64,000 bases of DNA from G963675935 sp963803125 (GCA_963803125.1 CAWDLR010000003.1:62001-126000), one strand, 5' to 3'. Shown: positions 8,366 to 17,466, counted from the first letter of the stretch. Numbers and translations: made by a program. The notes: a model not told the origin generated them from the sequence alone.

Positions 8366-8761
8366 ATGATGACCGACCCTATCGCCGACATGTTGACTCG
8401 CATCCGCAATGCGGTGCGGGTGGAACGGCCCCAAGTCGATATGCCGCTGTCCAAAGTAAAGAAGGGACTGGCCGAGGTGCTGAAGCGCGAGGGCTACATT
8501 TGGGATTGGGAGGAAGTGGAGGCCAAGCCGGCGAACCATCTTCGCGTCCACCTGAAGTACGGCCCGAACGGCGAGCGGGTGATCCGCCGCATCCGCCGCG
8601 TCAGCAAGCCCGGCCGTCGCGTCTACAGCGGCGCCGCCCAGTTGCGCCCCATTCTCGGCGGACTGGGCATCTGCATCATCAGCACCAGCCGCGGCGTAAT
8701 CAGCGATCGCGAGGCGCGGCAGCGAAAACTCGGCGGCGAGGTGCTCTGCGAAGTGTGGTAA
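8366..8761 (+). CDS. rpsH: 30S ribosomal protein S8
   Basis: S8 binds helix 21 of 16S rRNA and in some bacteria represses the spc operon. It has 131 residues from ATG at 8366. The N-terminus MMTDPIADMLTRIRNA and the C-terminal GICIISTSRGVISDREAR motif with the final GGEVLCEVW are canonical. Confidence 0.97.
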   Translation: MMTDPIADMLTRIRNAVRVERPQVDMPLSKVKKGLAEVLKREGYIWDWEEVEAKPANHLRVHLKYGPNGERVIRRIRRVSKPGRRVYSGAAQLRPILGGLGICIISTSRGVISDREARQRKLGGEVLCEVW

Positions 8762-8828
8762 CATGTGAGCTCATGACGTGATGTTCGCGAGAAGATAAAC
8801 CTGACGGCGGAAGTAGACAACGGAATTG

Positions 8829-8876
8829 CAGATTGAGAATTGAAGAGCTGAAATTTGAAATTGAAGATTTGCAGTC
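8829..8876. repeat. Short A/T-rich direct repeats, rpsH-rplF spacer
   Basis: Imperfect repeats of GAAATTGAAGATT and GATTGAGAATTGAAG type fill this part of the 141-base spacer. It has no C-rich partner arm, unlike the other heptamer spacers. Confidence 0.4.
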
Positions 8877-8902
8877 CCCGCTAAGAGATAGAAGTAATCG
8901 CC

Positions 8903-9448
8903 ATGTCCCGGATCGGAAAAAAACCCGTGCCCGTTCCCGCGGGAGTGAAAGTCCAGGTCGCCGACCACACCATCGCGGTCGAAGGGAAGCTGGGCAAACT
9001 CGAGTGGGAATTTCGCCCGGAAATCTCCGTCGCCTATGACGACGGAGCCAAGCTGATCACCGTCACTCGCCACGATGACGAGCGGCAGAGCCGCGCGCTG
9101 CACGGCCTGACCCGCGCCCTGATCGTCAACATGCTGGTCGGCGTGACGCAGGGTTACGAGCGGCGCCTAGAAATCCTGGGCGTCGGCTATCTCGCCGCCG
9201 TGCAGGGAACGACGCTGCAACTCCGCGTCGGTCTGGCCAACGAGTTGCAAGTGCCGATTCCCGAGGGGATCAAGGTCAGCGTCCCCGACCAGCAGCACGT
9301 GGTGATCCAGGGGATCGAGAAGCAGAAGGTCGGCCACTTTGCCGCCGCGGTTCGCGCACTGCGCAAGCCCGAACCCTACAAGGGCAAGGGGATTCGTTTC
9401 CTCGGCGAGGTCGTCCGCCGCAAGCAGGGCAAGGCGATGGCGAAATAG
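8903..9448 (+). CDS. rplF: 50S ribosomal protein L6
   Basis: L6 lies near the GTPase-associated centre. It has 181 residues from ATG at 8903, a normal length. MSRIGKKPVPVPAGV, the internal GYERRLEILGVGYLA and the C-terminal RKPEPYKGKGIRFLGEVVRRK motif identify it. Confidence 0.98.
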   Translation: MSRIGKKPVPVPAGVKVQVADHTIAVEGKLGKLEWEFRPEISVAYDDGAKLITVTRHDDERQSRALHGLTRALIVNMLVGVTQGYERRLEILGVGYLAAVQGTTLQLRVGLANELQVPIPEGIKVSVPDQQHVVIQGIEKQKVGHFAAAVRALRKPEPYKGKGIRFLGEVVRRKQGKAMAK

Positions 9449-9460
9449 CGGAATGTAAAG

Positions 9461-9516
9461 CCGCGACCAGTGGTCGCGGGAATGTCGGAATGTAAAGCCG
9501 CGACCAGTGGTCGCGG
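9461..9516. repeat. Two copies of palindrome CCGCGACCAGTGGTCGCGG, rplF-rplR spacer
   Basis: Two identical 19-mers lie at 9461-9479 and 9498-9516, each in the context GGAATGTAAAG-palindrome-GG. They form a tandem repeat with a 37-bp period. The second runs directly into the GGGGAGGA ribosome binding site of rplR, so it may influence L18 translation. Confidence 0.85.
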
Positions 9517-9529
9517 GGAGGAATGGGCG

Positions 9530-9898
9530 ATGAGACACGATCGACAAGTCGGCAAACAACGCCAGCGGCGGGGGTTGCGGGTCCGCAACCGGCTGAAGCG
9601 ACATGCCGCTCGCCCGCGGCTGAGCGTCTTCCGCAGCCATCAGAATTTCTACGCACAGATCATCGACGACGCCGCGGGCCGCACGCTGGTTTCGGCCAGC
9701 ACCCAAGATAAGCAGCTTCGCGGCGAAGTTCGCTATGGCGGCAACAGGACCGCCGCCGTGGCCGTGGGCAAGGCCATCGCCCAGCGGGCGCTGCAGGCCG
9801 GCATCAAAGAGGTGGTTTTCGACCGCCGCGAGTACAAGTATCACGGCCGCGTCGCGGCGCTGGCCCAGGCGGCCCGCGAAGCGGGATTGGTGTTTTAG
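9530..9898 (+). CDS. rplR: 50S ribosomal protein L18
   Basis: L18 binds 5S rRNA with L5. It has 122 residues from ATG at 9530. An upstream in-frame start at 9470 would read through the palindrome pair and is rejected, and GGGGAGGA lies 7 bases before 9530. Family motifs are RPRLSVFRSHQNFYAQIIDD, AGRTLVSAST and FDRREYKYHGRVAALAQAAREAGL. Confidence 0.96.
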   Translation: MRHDRQVGKQRQRRGLRVRNRLKRHAARPRLSVFRSHQNFYAQIIDDAAGRTLVSASTQDKQLRGEVRYGGNRTAAVAVGKAIAQRALQAGIKEVVFDRREYKYHGRVAALAQAAREAGLVF

Positions 9899-9920
9899 TG
9901 GAGAGTGGAGAGGGGTGAGT

Positions 9921-9987
9921 GCGAAACCGCAAGCGGTTTGTTCGGCTGACCCCTGACCCCTGACCCCTGACCCCTGACCCCTGACCC
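9921..9987. repeat. AAACCGCAAGCGGTTT palindrome plus six CTGACCC tandem heptamers
   Basis: The palindrome (9921-9939) matches the one at 1699-1720. It is followed by six exact tandem copies of CTGACCC (9946-9987). Only a weak purine-rich partner (GTGGAGAGTGGAG at 9898) is present on the left, so the inverted pair is degenerate here. The array stops 4 bases before the rpsE start. Confidence 0.75.
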
Positions 9988-9991
9988 CTTT

Positions 9992-10477
9992 ATGTCAACC
10001 GATACAGTTCAAGGACAATTGATCGACAAGGTCATCAAGATTCGGCGGTGCGCCGCCGTGGTCAAAGGCGGTCGGCGGTTCAGCTTCACCGCGCTGGTGG
10101 TCGTCGGCGACGGCCAGGGCCGCGTCGGCTGGGGTTACGGCAAGGCCAACGAAGTGCCGCCGGCGGTGGAGAAGGCCGTCAAGGACGGCACCCGCAACTT
10201 GTTTCCCGTCCACATGCAGGGAACCACGATTCCACACACGGTCAAGGGGCAGTTCGGCGCCGCCGAGGTGATTTTGGTTCCGGCCGGGCCGGGCACGGGC
10301 GTGATCGCCGGCGCCGCCGTCCGCGCCGTCTGCGAGGCCTGCGGCCTGCGCGACATCCTGACCAAGAGCTTCGGCTCGACCAACCCGACCAACCTGGTGA
10401 AAGCCACGATTGAAGCCCTCCAACAACTTCGCTCGCAGGGCGAAGTCGAACGCCTGCGGGGAGTCTCGCTGTCATGA
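9992..10477 (+). CDS. rpsE: 30S ribosomal protein S5
   Basis: S5 contributes to decoding fidelity at the mRNA entrance. It has 161 residues from ATG at 9992. The double-stranded RNA-binding-like domain (DKVIKIRRCAAVVKGGRRFSF) and the C-terminal VRAVCEACGLRDILTKSFGSTNPTN segment (about residues 109-134) are intact. No obvious ribosome binding site is visible, because the CTGACCC array abuts the start. The stop overlaps the rplO start (ATGA). No rpmD (L30) lies between S5 and L15. Confidence 0.96.
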   Translation: MSTDTVQGQLIDKVIKIRRCAAVVKGGRRFSFTALVVVGDGQGRVGWGYGKANEVPPAVEKAVKDGTRNLFPVHMQGTTIPHTVKGQFGAAEVILVPAGPGTGVIAGAAVRAVCEACGLRDILTKSFGSTNPTNLVKATIEALQQLRSQGEVERLRGVSLS

Positions 10478-10965
10478 ACCTCAACAACGTCCACCACGGA
10501 ATCCACAAGAACAAAGCGCGGAAGCGGATCGGCCGCGGCATCGGCTCGGGCCAGGGCAAGACCGCCGGCCGCGGCAGCAAGGGGCAGGGCTCGCGCTCCG
10601 GTTCCTCCACCTCGCCGCTGTTCGAGGGCGGGCAGATGCCTTTGGTCCGCCGCATCCCCAAGCGCGGCTTCACCAACCAGTTTGCCGATACGGCCGCCAT
10701 CGTCAATCTCGCCGCGCTGGAAAAGCACTTCCAAAGCGGCGAGGAAGTCTCGCCCGCGGCGCTCCGCGGCAAGGGCCTGCTAAGGGGGAGCTACGATGTG
10801 CTAAGAGTCCTCGGCGACGGCGAGTTGACGAAGAGTCTGAAGATTTCCGCCCACCACTTCAGCCGTTCGGCGGCGGAGAAGATCGAGAAGGCCGGAGGGC
10901 AAGCCATCGTTCTGCCCGGCAAGAAGCCGGTGGTGAAGAACAAAATGAGAGTGAAGAACAAGTAA
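10474..10965 (+). CDS. rplO: 50S ribosomal protein L15
   Basis: L15 is a late-assembly 50S protein. It has 163 residues from ATG at 10474, coupled to rpsE. The glycine- and basic-rich N-terminal extension (RKRIGRGIGSGQGKTAGRG at about residues 17-35) is diagnostic, followed by FEGGQMPLVRRIPKRGF. The C-terminal Lys-rich tail ends at 10965. rpmD is absent upstream, as in several other bacterial lineages. Confidence 0.95.
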   Translation: MNLNNVHHGIHKNKARKRIGRGIGSGQGKTAGRGSKGQGSRSGSSTSPLFEGGQMPLVRRIPKRGFTNQFADTAAIVNLAALEKHFQSGEEVSPAALRGKGLLRGSYDVLRVLGDGELTKSLKISAHHFSRSAAEKIEKAGGQAIVLPGKKPVVKNKMRVKNK

Positions 10966-10971
10966 GGGACG

Positions 10972-11037
10972 GGGGGCTAGGGGCTAGGGGCTCGAAGCGG
11001 GACCCCTAGTCCCCAGCCCCTGGTCCCCAGCCCCTCT
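10972..11037. repeat. Paired heptamer arrays, rplO-secY spacer
   Basis: GGGGCTA units (10974-10993) face CCCCTAG/CCCCAGC units (11003-11036). Only about 10 bases separate the arms, so this is the most compact predicted hairpin of the series. Confidence 0.75.
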
Positions 11038-11055
11038 TTCCAGACGGATCGAGCC

Positions 11056-12410
11056 ATGTGGGAAAAAATCCGCGTCGTCTTCACCATCCCGGAACTGCGC
11101 CAGAAGATCCTGTTGACGCTGTTGCTGCTGGCGATCTATCGCATTGGCTACCAAATCACGCTGCCAATCGTCGATCACGAGCACATGACGGCCCTTTCCA
11201 GCAAGGGGTTGACCGGCGGCCTGTCCGACATCTTCAACCAGGTCTCGATGTTCAGCGCCAGCTCACTGACCCAGGCGACGATCTTCGGCTTGGGCATCAT
11301 GCCCTACATCTCGGCATCGATCATCTTCCAGTTGCTCGGCAGCGTCTATCCCCCCTTGGAAAAGCTGCAAAAAGAGGGGGAAACCGGGCGGAAGAAGATC
11401 AACGAGTACACCCGCTACGCCACCGTCGTGCTCTGCATCGGTCAAAGCTGGATCTACATGAAGTACCTGATCAGCATCCACCTGATCTACCCGGAGTACA
11501 GCACTTTCATCTGGCAATTCATGGGTGTGATGACGATGACCGCCGGCGCGACTTTCTTGATGTGGCTTGGCGAGCAGATCGACGAGTACGGCATCGGCAA
11601 CGGCATCAGCCTGTTGATTATGGCGGGCATTCTCGCCCGCATGTTCCCCGCCGGCTACAGTGACATCGTCAAGCCGATCTTAAACAAGGGATTGGAACTG
11701 GGCGCGGCTCGACGGCCGGCGGCATCGGCGTCGAGACGCTGTTGGTCCTGGCGGTGTTGTTCGTGGCCGTGGTCTTCGGCGTGGTGTTGATTACGCAGGG
11801 CCAGCGCCGCATCCCCACCCAAAGCGCCAAGCACGTCCGCGGCCGGCGGGTCTACGGCGGCACGCGGCAATACCTGCCCCTGCGGGTCAACCAGGCCGGG
11901 GTGATGCCGATCATCTTCGCCAGCAGCTTGCTGCTTTTCCCCTCGGTGATTTTGCAAGCCCTTGCCACCAAATACCCGAATGGCGTCTGGGTGAATCTCA
12001 ACCACATCTTCAGCCGCGGCGACCATACCTGGACCTACAATGTCCTCTACGTCCTGCTGATCTACTTCTTCTGTTATTTCTGGACCGCCATCTCCTTCAA
12101 CCCCAAGGACATGTCGGACAACCTGAAGAATTACGGCACCTTCATTCCCGGCTACCGTCCCGGACGGCGAACCGCCGACTACCTGGAGAAGGTCATGGTG
12201 CGAATCACCTACGTGGGCGCCGGTTTCCTCGCGGTGGTGGCCGTGATTCCCACGCTCGTCTCCGCCGCGGTCGGCATTAACTACGGCCTGGCCAGCTTCT
12301 ACGGCGGCACCAGCCTGCTGATCGCCGTCAGCGTGGCCTTCGACCTGGTGCAGAAGATCGACAGCCACCTGGTGATGAGAAACTACAAGGGGCTTTTGGA
12401 AAAAGGGTAG
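11056..12410 (+). CDS. secY: Preprotein translocase subunit SecY (single-base frameshift)
   Basis: SecY is the channel subunit of the Sec translocon in the cytoplasmic membrane. The 5' part (11056 to about 11704) encodes the plug region and TM1-5. It includes GLGIMPYISASIIFQLL and the GEQIDEYGIGNGISLLIMAGI block. The 3' part (about 11705-12410) continues in a frame shifted as if one base were missing. It includes VNQAGVMPIIFASSL, PKDMSDNLK, FIPGYRPGRRT and the C-terminal region. Together they make a full-length protein of about 451 residues. As secY is essential, an assembly indel near 11704 is the likeliest cause. Confidence 0.93.
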
Positions 12411-12439
12411 GCCAGGACGGCAACCGCGGAGAAATGACA

Positions 12440-12560
12440 ACGCTCGAATGACGAATGACGAAGGAAATCCAAAGCTCGAAATCCGGAAGGTTCGTCGTTC
12501 GGATTTCGGATTTCGTGCTTCCTTCGTCATTCGAGCTTCGTCATTCGTCATTTCGGTCTG
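12440..12560. repeat. Paired repeat arms (CGAATGA / TCATTCG), secY-adk spacer
   Basis: A purine-rich left arm (CGAATGACGAATGACGAAGG, then AAATCC units) faces TTCGGATTTCGGATTTCG and TTCGTCATTCG units on the right (to about 12558). The unit type recurs in the spacer after map (14056-14258). The arms point the same way as in the G-rich arrays. Confidence 0.7.
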
Positions 12561-12584
12561 TGACAACTGAGCGGAGCAACGATC

Positions 12585-13145
12585 ATGCGTATGGTATTCA
12601 TCGGTCCTCCCGGGGCGGGCAAAGGCACGCAGGCCGAGCGGCTGGTCAAGACCTACCAGATGGCCCACCTCTCCACCGGCGACATGCTTCGCGCCGCCCG
12701 CGACGCCAAGACCGAGGTCGGGCTGAAGGCCGACAAGTTCATGTCGTCTGGGGCGCTGGTGCCCGATGAGATCATCGTGGCGATCATTGCCGAGCGGCTG
12801 GTGAAGCCCGATTGCCGGCAGGGATACCTGTTGGACGGCTTCCCCCGCACCATCGCCCAGGCCGAGGCCCTCGACGCGATGCTGGCCGAAAAGGGCACTC
12901 CCCTGCACGTCGTGCTGGAGCTTCGCGTGCCCGAGGAGGAGCTGTTCCGCCGCCTGGCCGGCCGCGGACGCGCCGACGACACCCCCGAGGTAATCCGCCA
13001 GCGGCTGGTCGCCTATCGCAAACAGACCGAGCCGCTGCTAGAGTATTATGGCCGGCGAGGATTGCTGAAGACCATTGACGGTCTGGGAACGGTCGATGAG
13101 ATTTTCGATCGGGCCAAAACGGTGTTGGATGGGGCTAGGGACTAG
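12585..13145 (+). CDS. adk: Adenylate kinase
   Basis: Catalyses AMP + ATP = 2 ADP in the cytoplasm. It has 186 residues from ATG at 12585. The P-loop GPPGAGKGT (residues 7-15), the AMP-binding STGDMLR and the LLDGFPRT block (about residues 81-88) are intact. The length fits the short form without a large zinc LID insert (GRGRADDTPEVIRQRL). The stop codon lies inside the first heptamers of the following repeat array, so the last residues may be repeat-derived. Its place between secY and map is canonical. Confidence 0.96.
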   Translation: MRMVFIGPPGAGKGTQAERLVKTYQMAHLSTGDMLRAARDAKTEVGLKADKFMSSGALVPDEIIVAIIAERLVKPDCRQGYLLDGFPRTIAQAEALDAMLAEKGTPLHVVLELRVPEEELFRRLAGRGRADDTPEVIRQRLVAYRKQTEPLLEYYGRRGLLKTIDGLGTVDEIFDRAKTVLDGARD

Positions 13146-13254
13146 GGGCTGGGGACTAGGGGCTGGGGACTAGGGGCTGGGGACTAGGGGCTAGGGGTTG
13201 CAGGGATTTGGTCGCGAGGCTCGTCCCCAGCCCCCAGCCCCTAGCCCCTCCGCG
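13131..13254. repeat. Paired heptamer arrays, adk-map spacer
   Basis: At least eight GGGGCTA/GGGGACTA-type units (13131-13199) begin inside the adk 3' end and face CCCCAGC/CCCCTAG units (13223-13250). The arms are unequal, with the left one about twice the right. Confidence 0.8.
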
Positions 13255-13268
13255 AGGAGTGGACAGGT

Positions 13269-14055
13269 GTGGAGATTCTCCGATCGCCCAGGGAAATTGC
13301 GGAGATGCGCAAGGCCGGGCTGCTGGTCTGGGAGGCGCATCGGCTGGCCGCGGCGATCATTCGGCCGGGCGTCACCACGGCGGAAATCAACGCCGTGATC
13401 GATCGCTTCTTCGCCGAGCATCACGCCGTTCCGTTGTTCAAGGGCGTTGCGGGCACGGTCCCCTTTCCCGCGAGCACCTGCATCTCGGTCAACGAGGAGG
13501 TTGTCCACGGAATCCCCAGTTCCCGGCAATTGCTGGAAGGGGACATCGTCAGCATCGATACCGGCTGCAAACTGAACGGCTGGTGCGGCGACGCCGCCGC
13601 GACCTACGCGGTCGGCCGCATCGGCCCCGACGTGCGGCGGCTGCTGGACGTCTGCAAGAACACCCTCAGTCTGGCGATCACGCTGCTGGGACGCTGCGCG
13701 CTGGAGCCAAGTCGCCGGCGAGATGGAATCGTACGTCAAGCGGCACAAGTATTCGGTCGTCGAGGCCTTCGTCGGCCACGGCATCGGCCGCGACATGCAC
13801 GAAGACCCGCAAGTGCCCAATTTCGTCAATAGCCAACTCCGCCGCGGCAACGGCGATTTCCGCCTGGCGCCCGGCCTGGTCCTGGCCATCGAGCCGATGA
13901 TCAACATGGGCACGAAGCGGGTGCGGACCAAGGCCGACTACTGGACCCAAGTGACCGCCGACGGCAAACCGAGCGCTCACTTCGAGCACACCGTCGCCAT
14001 CATGGAGCAGGGGCCCGTGGTCCTGACGGCGGGCCCGAACGGAGAAACTTGGTGA
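13269..14055 (+). CDS. map: Type I methionine aminopeptidase (single-base frameshift)
   Basis: Removes the initiator methionine from nascent proteins using a two-metal centre. The start is GTG at 13269, with AGGAG about 10 bases upstream. The first frame holds residues 1 to about 142 (SPREIAEMRKAG, FPASTCISVNEEVVHGIP, DIVSIDTGCKLNGWCGDAA with two metal-ligand Asp). Reading continues from about 13696 in a frame shifted by one extra base. That part contains EAFVGHGIGRDMHEDPQVPNF, LAIEPMINMG and FEHTVAI, which supply the remaining His and Glu ligands. An indel near 13692-13699 is the probable cause. Confidence 0.92.
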
Positions 14056-14258
14056 GAAGGACGAATGACGAAGGACGAATGACGAAGGAAGCACGAAATC
14101 CGAAATCCAAAATCCAAAATCTGACATGCACGTGTAGTAGATTTAGGTGGCATGGTATTGCATCACAAGAATGGCGATCTGTCGGTCGTTCGGGTTTCGT
14201 CATTTCGGCCATTCGGGCTTGGGATTTCGGGCTTCGGATTTCGAGCTTCGGTTTTTCA
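14056..14258. repeat. Paired repeat arms (GACGAAT / ATTCGGG), map-rpmJ spacer
   Basis: GACGAATGACGAAGG-type and AAATCCAAAATC-type units (14056-14125) face TTCGTCATTTCGGCCATTCG and TTCGGATTTCGAGC units (to about 14258). The rest of this 370-base spacer, to 14425, shows no gene. infA, often found here in other bacteria, is not seen. Confidence 0.7.
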
Positions 14259-14425
14259 TGCCGAAGATGACCATATTGGTCTACTTTAGATACCTCTTAA
14301 GAGCCAATTTGTGCAAGAACCGCGCCGTTCAGAATTTTTCCGCGAAGGGGCCTTGTTGGTTTATAGGCGGGCGCATATACTGAGGTACTTTGCCCCGTAC
14401 TAGCAACCAGCCACTGTGTGCCGCT

Positions 14426-14539
14426 ATGAAAGTGCGTGCCAGCGTCAAGCGAATTTGTGAAAGCTGCAAGATCGTCCGCCGCCGGGGGGTCGTATACGTC
14501 GTATGCAGCAATCCGCGGCACAAACAGCGCCAAGGTTAG
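14426..14539 (+). CDS. rpmJ: 50S ribosomal protein L36
   Basis: A 37-residue protein from ATG at 14426. It begins MKVRASVKRICESCKIVRRR and ends with HKQRQG, matching the L36 family over its whole length. The zinc ligands C11, C14 and C27 and His32 are present (CESC, then C-x4-H). It sits between map and rpsM, the standard position. It is short enough to be missed by gene finders with a size cut-off. Confidence 0.95.
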   Translation: MKVRASVKRICESCKIVRRRGVVYVVCSNPRHKQRQG

Positions 14540-14649
14540 CTCGCTGCGGAGGTTTCACGCGTCGCACGGCCGGAGCAGGTGCAGACAGGCGCCAGTCGCG
14601 GGGCTTGCGTCGTTTCCAGCCGTTCACAATCGAGTAGGAGCTTCCGTGT

Positions 14650-15033
14650 ATGCCGCGTCTTCTGGGTGTTGATATCCCGAACGATCGCCCGACGGTGATT
14701 TCGTTGACCTATCTCTACGGAGTCGGTCCGAAGATCGCTCGCGATCTGTGTCACAAGGCGGGCATCGATCCGCAAGGTCGCGCCCGCGAGCTTCGCGAGG
14801 ACGAGTTGGCGCGGTTGGCGGCGCTGCTGGATAAAGACTATGTGGTCGAAGGGCAATTGCGGCGGCAGCGGAATCAGAACATTGCCCGGCTGAAGGATAT
14901 CGGCTGTTACCGCGGTCTGCGGCATCGCCGCGGCCTGCCGGTCCGCGGGCAGCGCACCCGCACCAACGCCCGCACCCGCAAAGGCCCGAAGAAGACCGTC
15001 GCCGGCAAGAAGGGCGTCAAGGATCTGCGCTAA
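14650..15033 (+). CDS. rpsM: 30S ribosomal protein S13
   Basis: S13 sits at the top of the 30S head and contacts P-site tRNA. It has 127 residues from ATG at 14650. MPRLLGVDIPNDRPTVISLTY (first 21), the helix-two-turn-helix YGVGPKIARDLC and the basic tail RGLPVRGQRTRTNARTRKGPKKT (within about residues 96-118) are canonical. Together with S11, S4, alpha and L17 it forms the alpha operon segment. Confidence 0.97.
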   Translation: MPRLLGVDIPNDRPTVISLTYLYGVGPKIARDLCHKAGIDPQGRARELREDELARLAALLDKDYVVEGQLRRQRNQNIARLKDIGCYRGLRHRRGLPVRGQRTRTNARTRKGPKKTVAGKKGVKDLR

Positions 15034-15113
15034 CGCCGCGTTCGAGTTTCGAGGAATATATCGAGTTATAGTCGGGAAACACTTTTCGGTTTCCGCCAGG
15101 GAGTTCCAATTCG

Positions 15114-15512
15114 GTGGCCAAAGCAACAAGCACAGCGACCTCAGCGCGAAAGAAGGTCCGTCGCAACGTGACCGTAGGCACGGTCCACATCAAGGCGACG
15201 TTCAACAATACCATTATCACCATCACCGACACGAAGGGGGAGACGATCTGCTGGGCGAGCGCCGGCACCTCGGGTTTCAAGGGGAGCCGCAAGAGCACCC
15301 CCTTTGCCGGACAGATGTCGGCGCAGCAAGTGGCTGACAAGGCGATGAAGTGCGGCATGAAAGAGGTGGACGTGAAGGTGAAAGGCCCCGGCAGCGGCCG
15401 CGAAAGCGCGATCACCGCGTTGCAGGCGGCCGGACTGAAAATCAAGTCGATCGAGGACGTTACCCCTTTGCCCCACAACGGCTGCCGCCCGAAGAAGCGG
15501 CGCCGCGTGTAG
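15114..15512 (+). CDS. rpsK: 30S ribosomal protein S11
   Basis: S11 is part of the 30S platform near the E site. It has 132 residues from a GTG start at 15114 (VAKATSTATSARKKVRRNV). VHIKATFNNTIITITDTKG, WASAGTSGFKGSRKSTPFA and GPGSGRESAITALQAAGL are family blocks. The C-terminus ends HNGCRPKKRRRV as expected. Confidence 0.97.
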   Translation: MAKATSTATSARKKVRRNVTVGTVHIKATFNNTIITITDTKGETICWASAGTSGFKGSRKSTPFAGQMSAQQVADKAMKCGMKEVDVKVKGPGSGRESAITALQAAGLKIKSIEDVTPLPHNGCRPKKRRRV

Positions 15513-15514
15513 TG

Positions 15515-15660
15515 AGGGACTGGGGGCTAGGGAGCAGCGATGAGGCATCAATGCGCGACGGAGGACCAACGATTCCCGCGTGAGTTTCGATGTGGACAAC
15601 CGACCCCCTAACCCCTGATCCCCAGCCCCCAGCCCCCAGCCCCTAGCCCCTAGCCCCTAA
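15515..15660. repeat. Heptamer arms, rpsK-rpsD spacer
   Basis: A short GGGACTGGGGGCTAGGG left arm (15516-15532) faces seven or more CCCCAGC/CCCCTAG units (15603-15658). The right arm ends 4 bases before the rpsD start, leaving no visible Shine-Dalgarno sequence. Confidence 0.75.
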
Positions 15661-15663
15661 AAA

Positions 15664-16290
15664 ATGGCTCGTCAGCATTCACCCGTTTGCCGTTTGTGCC
15701 GCCGTGAAGGAATGAAGCTGTTCCTCAAGGGCACGCGTTGCGATACCCCCAAGTGTGCCTTCGAGCGCCGCGAATCGGCGCCGGGCATGAGCTCTTTCCG
15801 CCGCGGCAAGCAGACCGATTACGCCGTCCACCTCCGCGAGAAGCAGAAGGTGAAGCATCACTACGGCCTGCTGGAGAGGCAGTTCCGCAAGGTGTTCGCC
15901 GAGGCCAACAAGGGCAAGGGCAACACCGGCGAGCGGCTGATGAGCCTGTTGGAGCGGCGGTTGGACAACGTCGTCTATCGCTTGAGTTTCGGGCTGTCGC
16001 GGGCGCAGGCCCGGCTGCTGGTCGCCCACGGCCACGTGACGGTCAACGGCCGGCACGTCGACATTCCCAGCTACCTGACGCGGCCCGGCGACGTGATTCG
16101 CGTGAAGAACCGGCCGAAGAGCCTGCAATTGGTGCAGTCGGTGCTGGCCCAATCCAGCCGCGACGTGCCCGAGTTTCTCAACCGCATCGACGGTCCGCAG
16201 CCCGAGGGGCACGTGCTCCGCTTGCCCGAAGCCGCCGACGCCTCGATACCCGTGCAGCCCCACCTGATCGTCGAGCTGTGTTCCAAGTAG
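15664..16290 (+). CDS. rpsD: 30S ribosomal protein S4, zinc-finger type
   Basis: S4 initiates 30S assembly and affects fidelity. It has 208 residues from ATG at 15664. The N-terminus has four cysteines in the pattern CRLC...C-x4-C (about residues 9, 12, 26, 31), the zinc-binding variant. The S4 RNA-binding domain follows (LERRLDNVVYRLSFGLSRAQ, then ARLLVAHGHVTVNGRHVDIPS). The C-terminus ends HLIVELCSK. Confidence 0.97.
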   Translation: MARQHSPVCRLCRREGMKLFLKGTRCDTPKCAFERRESAPGMSSFRRGKQTDYAVHLREKQKVKHHYGLLERQFRKVFAEANKGKGNTGERLMSLLERRLDNVVYRLSFGLSRAQARLLVAHGHVTVNGRHVDIPSYLTRPGDVIRVKNRPKSLQLVQSVLAQSSRDVPEFLNRIDGPQPEGHVLRLPEAADASIPVQPHLIVELCSK

Positions 16291-16334
16291 CCACCCATTG
16301 CTGCCTGTCCATGTAATTCGATCGGAGTTATCCC

Positions 16335-17329
16335 ATGCGTATCCGATGGCGCGGCCTGGAATTACCCAGCCTGATTGCGGCCGAGCGATCCACCCTTTCA
16401 CCCAACTACGGCAAGTTCGTCGCCGAGCCGTTTGAGCGCGGCTTCGGCGTGACCGTGGGCAACAGCCTGCGACGGATTCTGCTTTCCAGCCTGGAAGGCA
16501 GCGCAGTGACGCAGATCAAGCTGCACGGCGCCCAGCACGAATTCAGCTCGCTGCCCGGCGTGGTCGAGGACGTGACCGACATCGTGCTGAACGTCAAGTC
16601 GCTGGTGGTCAAGAACCACAGCGACCAGACGCGGGTGGTGCGGATCGAGAAGAATCAGAAAGGCCCGATCACCGGCGGCGACGTCCGCACCGACGACCAG
16701 GTGGAGGTGATCAACAAGGACTTGGTCATCGCCACGTTGACCGAGGACGCGCCCTTCCTGTTGGAAATGGTGATCGAGAACGGCCGCGGCTACGTGCCGG
16801 CGACCGAGCACACGCCGCAGGCGCAGGAGATCGGGATCATTCCGGTCGACGCCGCCTTCAGCCCGGTGGTTCGCGTGCGTTACGAGGTCGAGGAGACCCG
16901 CGTCGGCCAGAAGACGAACTACGACAAGCTGACGATCGAGATTTGGACGAACGGCTCGGTGTCGCCGGAGATGGCCCTGGTCGAGGCGGCCAAGATCCTC
17001 CGCAAGCACCTCAACCCGTTCGTGCAGTACAGCGAGCTGGGGGCGCTGATCCACAGCGAAGCCCGCGCCCCGGATCGCTTGCCCTCGACCAGGCGACCGA
17101 AGCCAAGCTGGCGATGAGCCTGGCCGAGTTGGAACTGTCGGTCCGCGCCACCAACTGCCTGGAATCGGAGAACATCACCACCGTCCGCGACCTGGTGTCG
17201 CGCTTCGAGGAGCAGCTCTTGGAGGTCCGCAATTTTGGCGAGACGACGATGGCGGAGGTTCGCGAGAAGTTGGCCGACCACGGCCTGCGGCTAGGGATGC
17301 GGCTGCCGCCGGCGCCCGCGGCGATTTAG
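16335..17329 (+). CDS. rpoA: RNA polymerase alpha subunit (single-base frameshift)
   Basis: Alpha dimerises to start RNA polymerase assembly, and its C-terminal domain binds UP elements and activators. The start is ATG at 16335. The first frame encodes the N-terminal domain with FVAEPFERGFGVTVGNSLRR and ILLSSLEG, through to LRKHLNPFVQYSELGALIHSE. The alpha-CTD (LAELELSVRATNCLESENIT, then LLEVRNFGETTMAEVREKL) lies in a frame offset as if one base were missing near the CCCC run at 17068-17071. With five Cs the reading becomes continuous (about 331 residues), which points to a homopolymer error. Confidence 0.94.
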
Positions 17330-17364
17330 ACCCTGTAACGGAATGAACTGACTAACTGCGGTGT

Positions 17365-17435
17365 TGTAGGAGGCGACTCCTGTCGCCGATTTTGCGCGTT
17401 TTCTGCCGCCCGTCGGCGACAGGAGTCGCCTCCTC
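17365..17435. repeat. Inverted pair AGGAGGCGACTCCTGTCGCC, copy 1
   Basis: The left arm (17367-17389) and the right arm (17413-17434, GGCGACAGGAGTCGCCTCCT) are inverted copies. Each arm is itself partly self-complementary (GGCGAC...GTCGCC), giving a REPIN-like doublet. It lies in the rpoA-rplQ spacer. Other copies: 30085-30164 and 38085-38169. Confidence 0.85.
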
Positions 17436-17466
17436 CGATACCGAATTGAGACGAAACGGCACGACC

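Noticed and set aside
11056..14055. secY and map called as genuine pseudogenes
   Set aside because: Both are essential and single-copy in most bacteria, and both halves are fully conserved. Comparable one-base breaks occur in unrelated genes, so sequence error is simpler.
14056..14425. Possible infA gene in the map-rpmJ spacer
   Set aside because: No frame encodes the IF-1 OB-fold pattern; the region is mainly repeat arms and short noncoding sequence.
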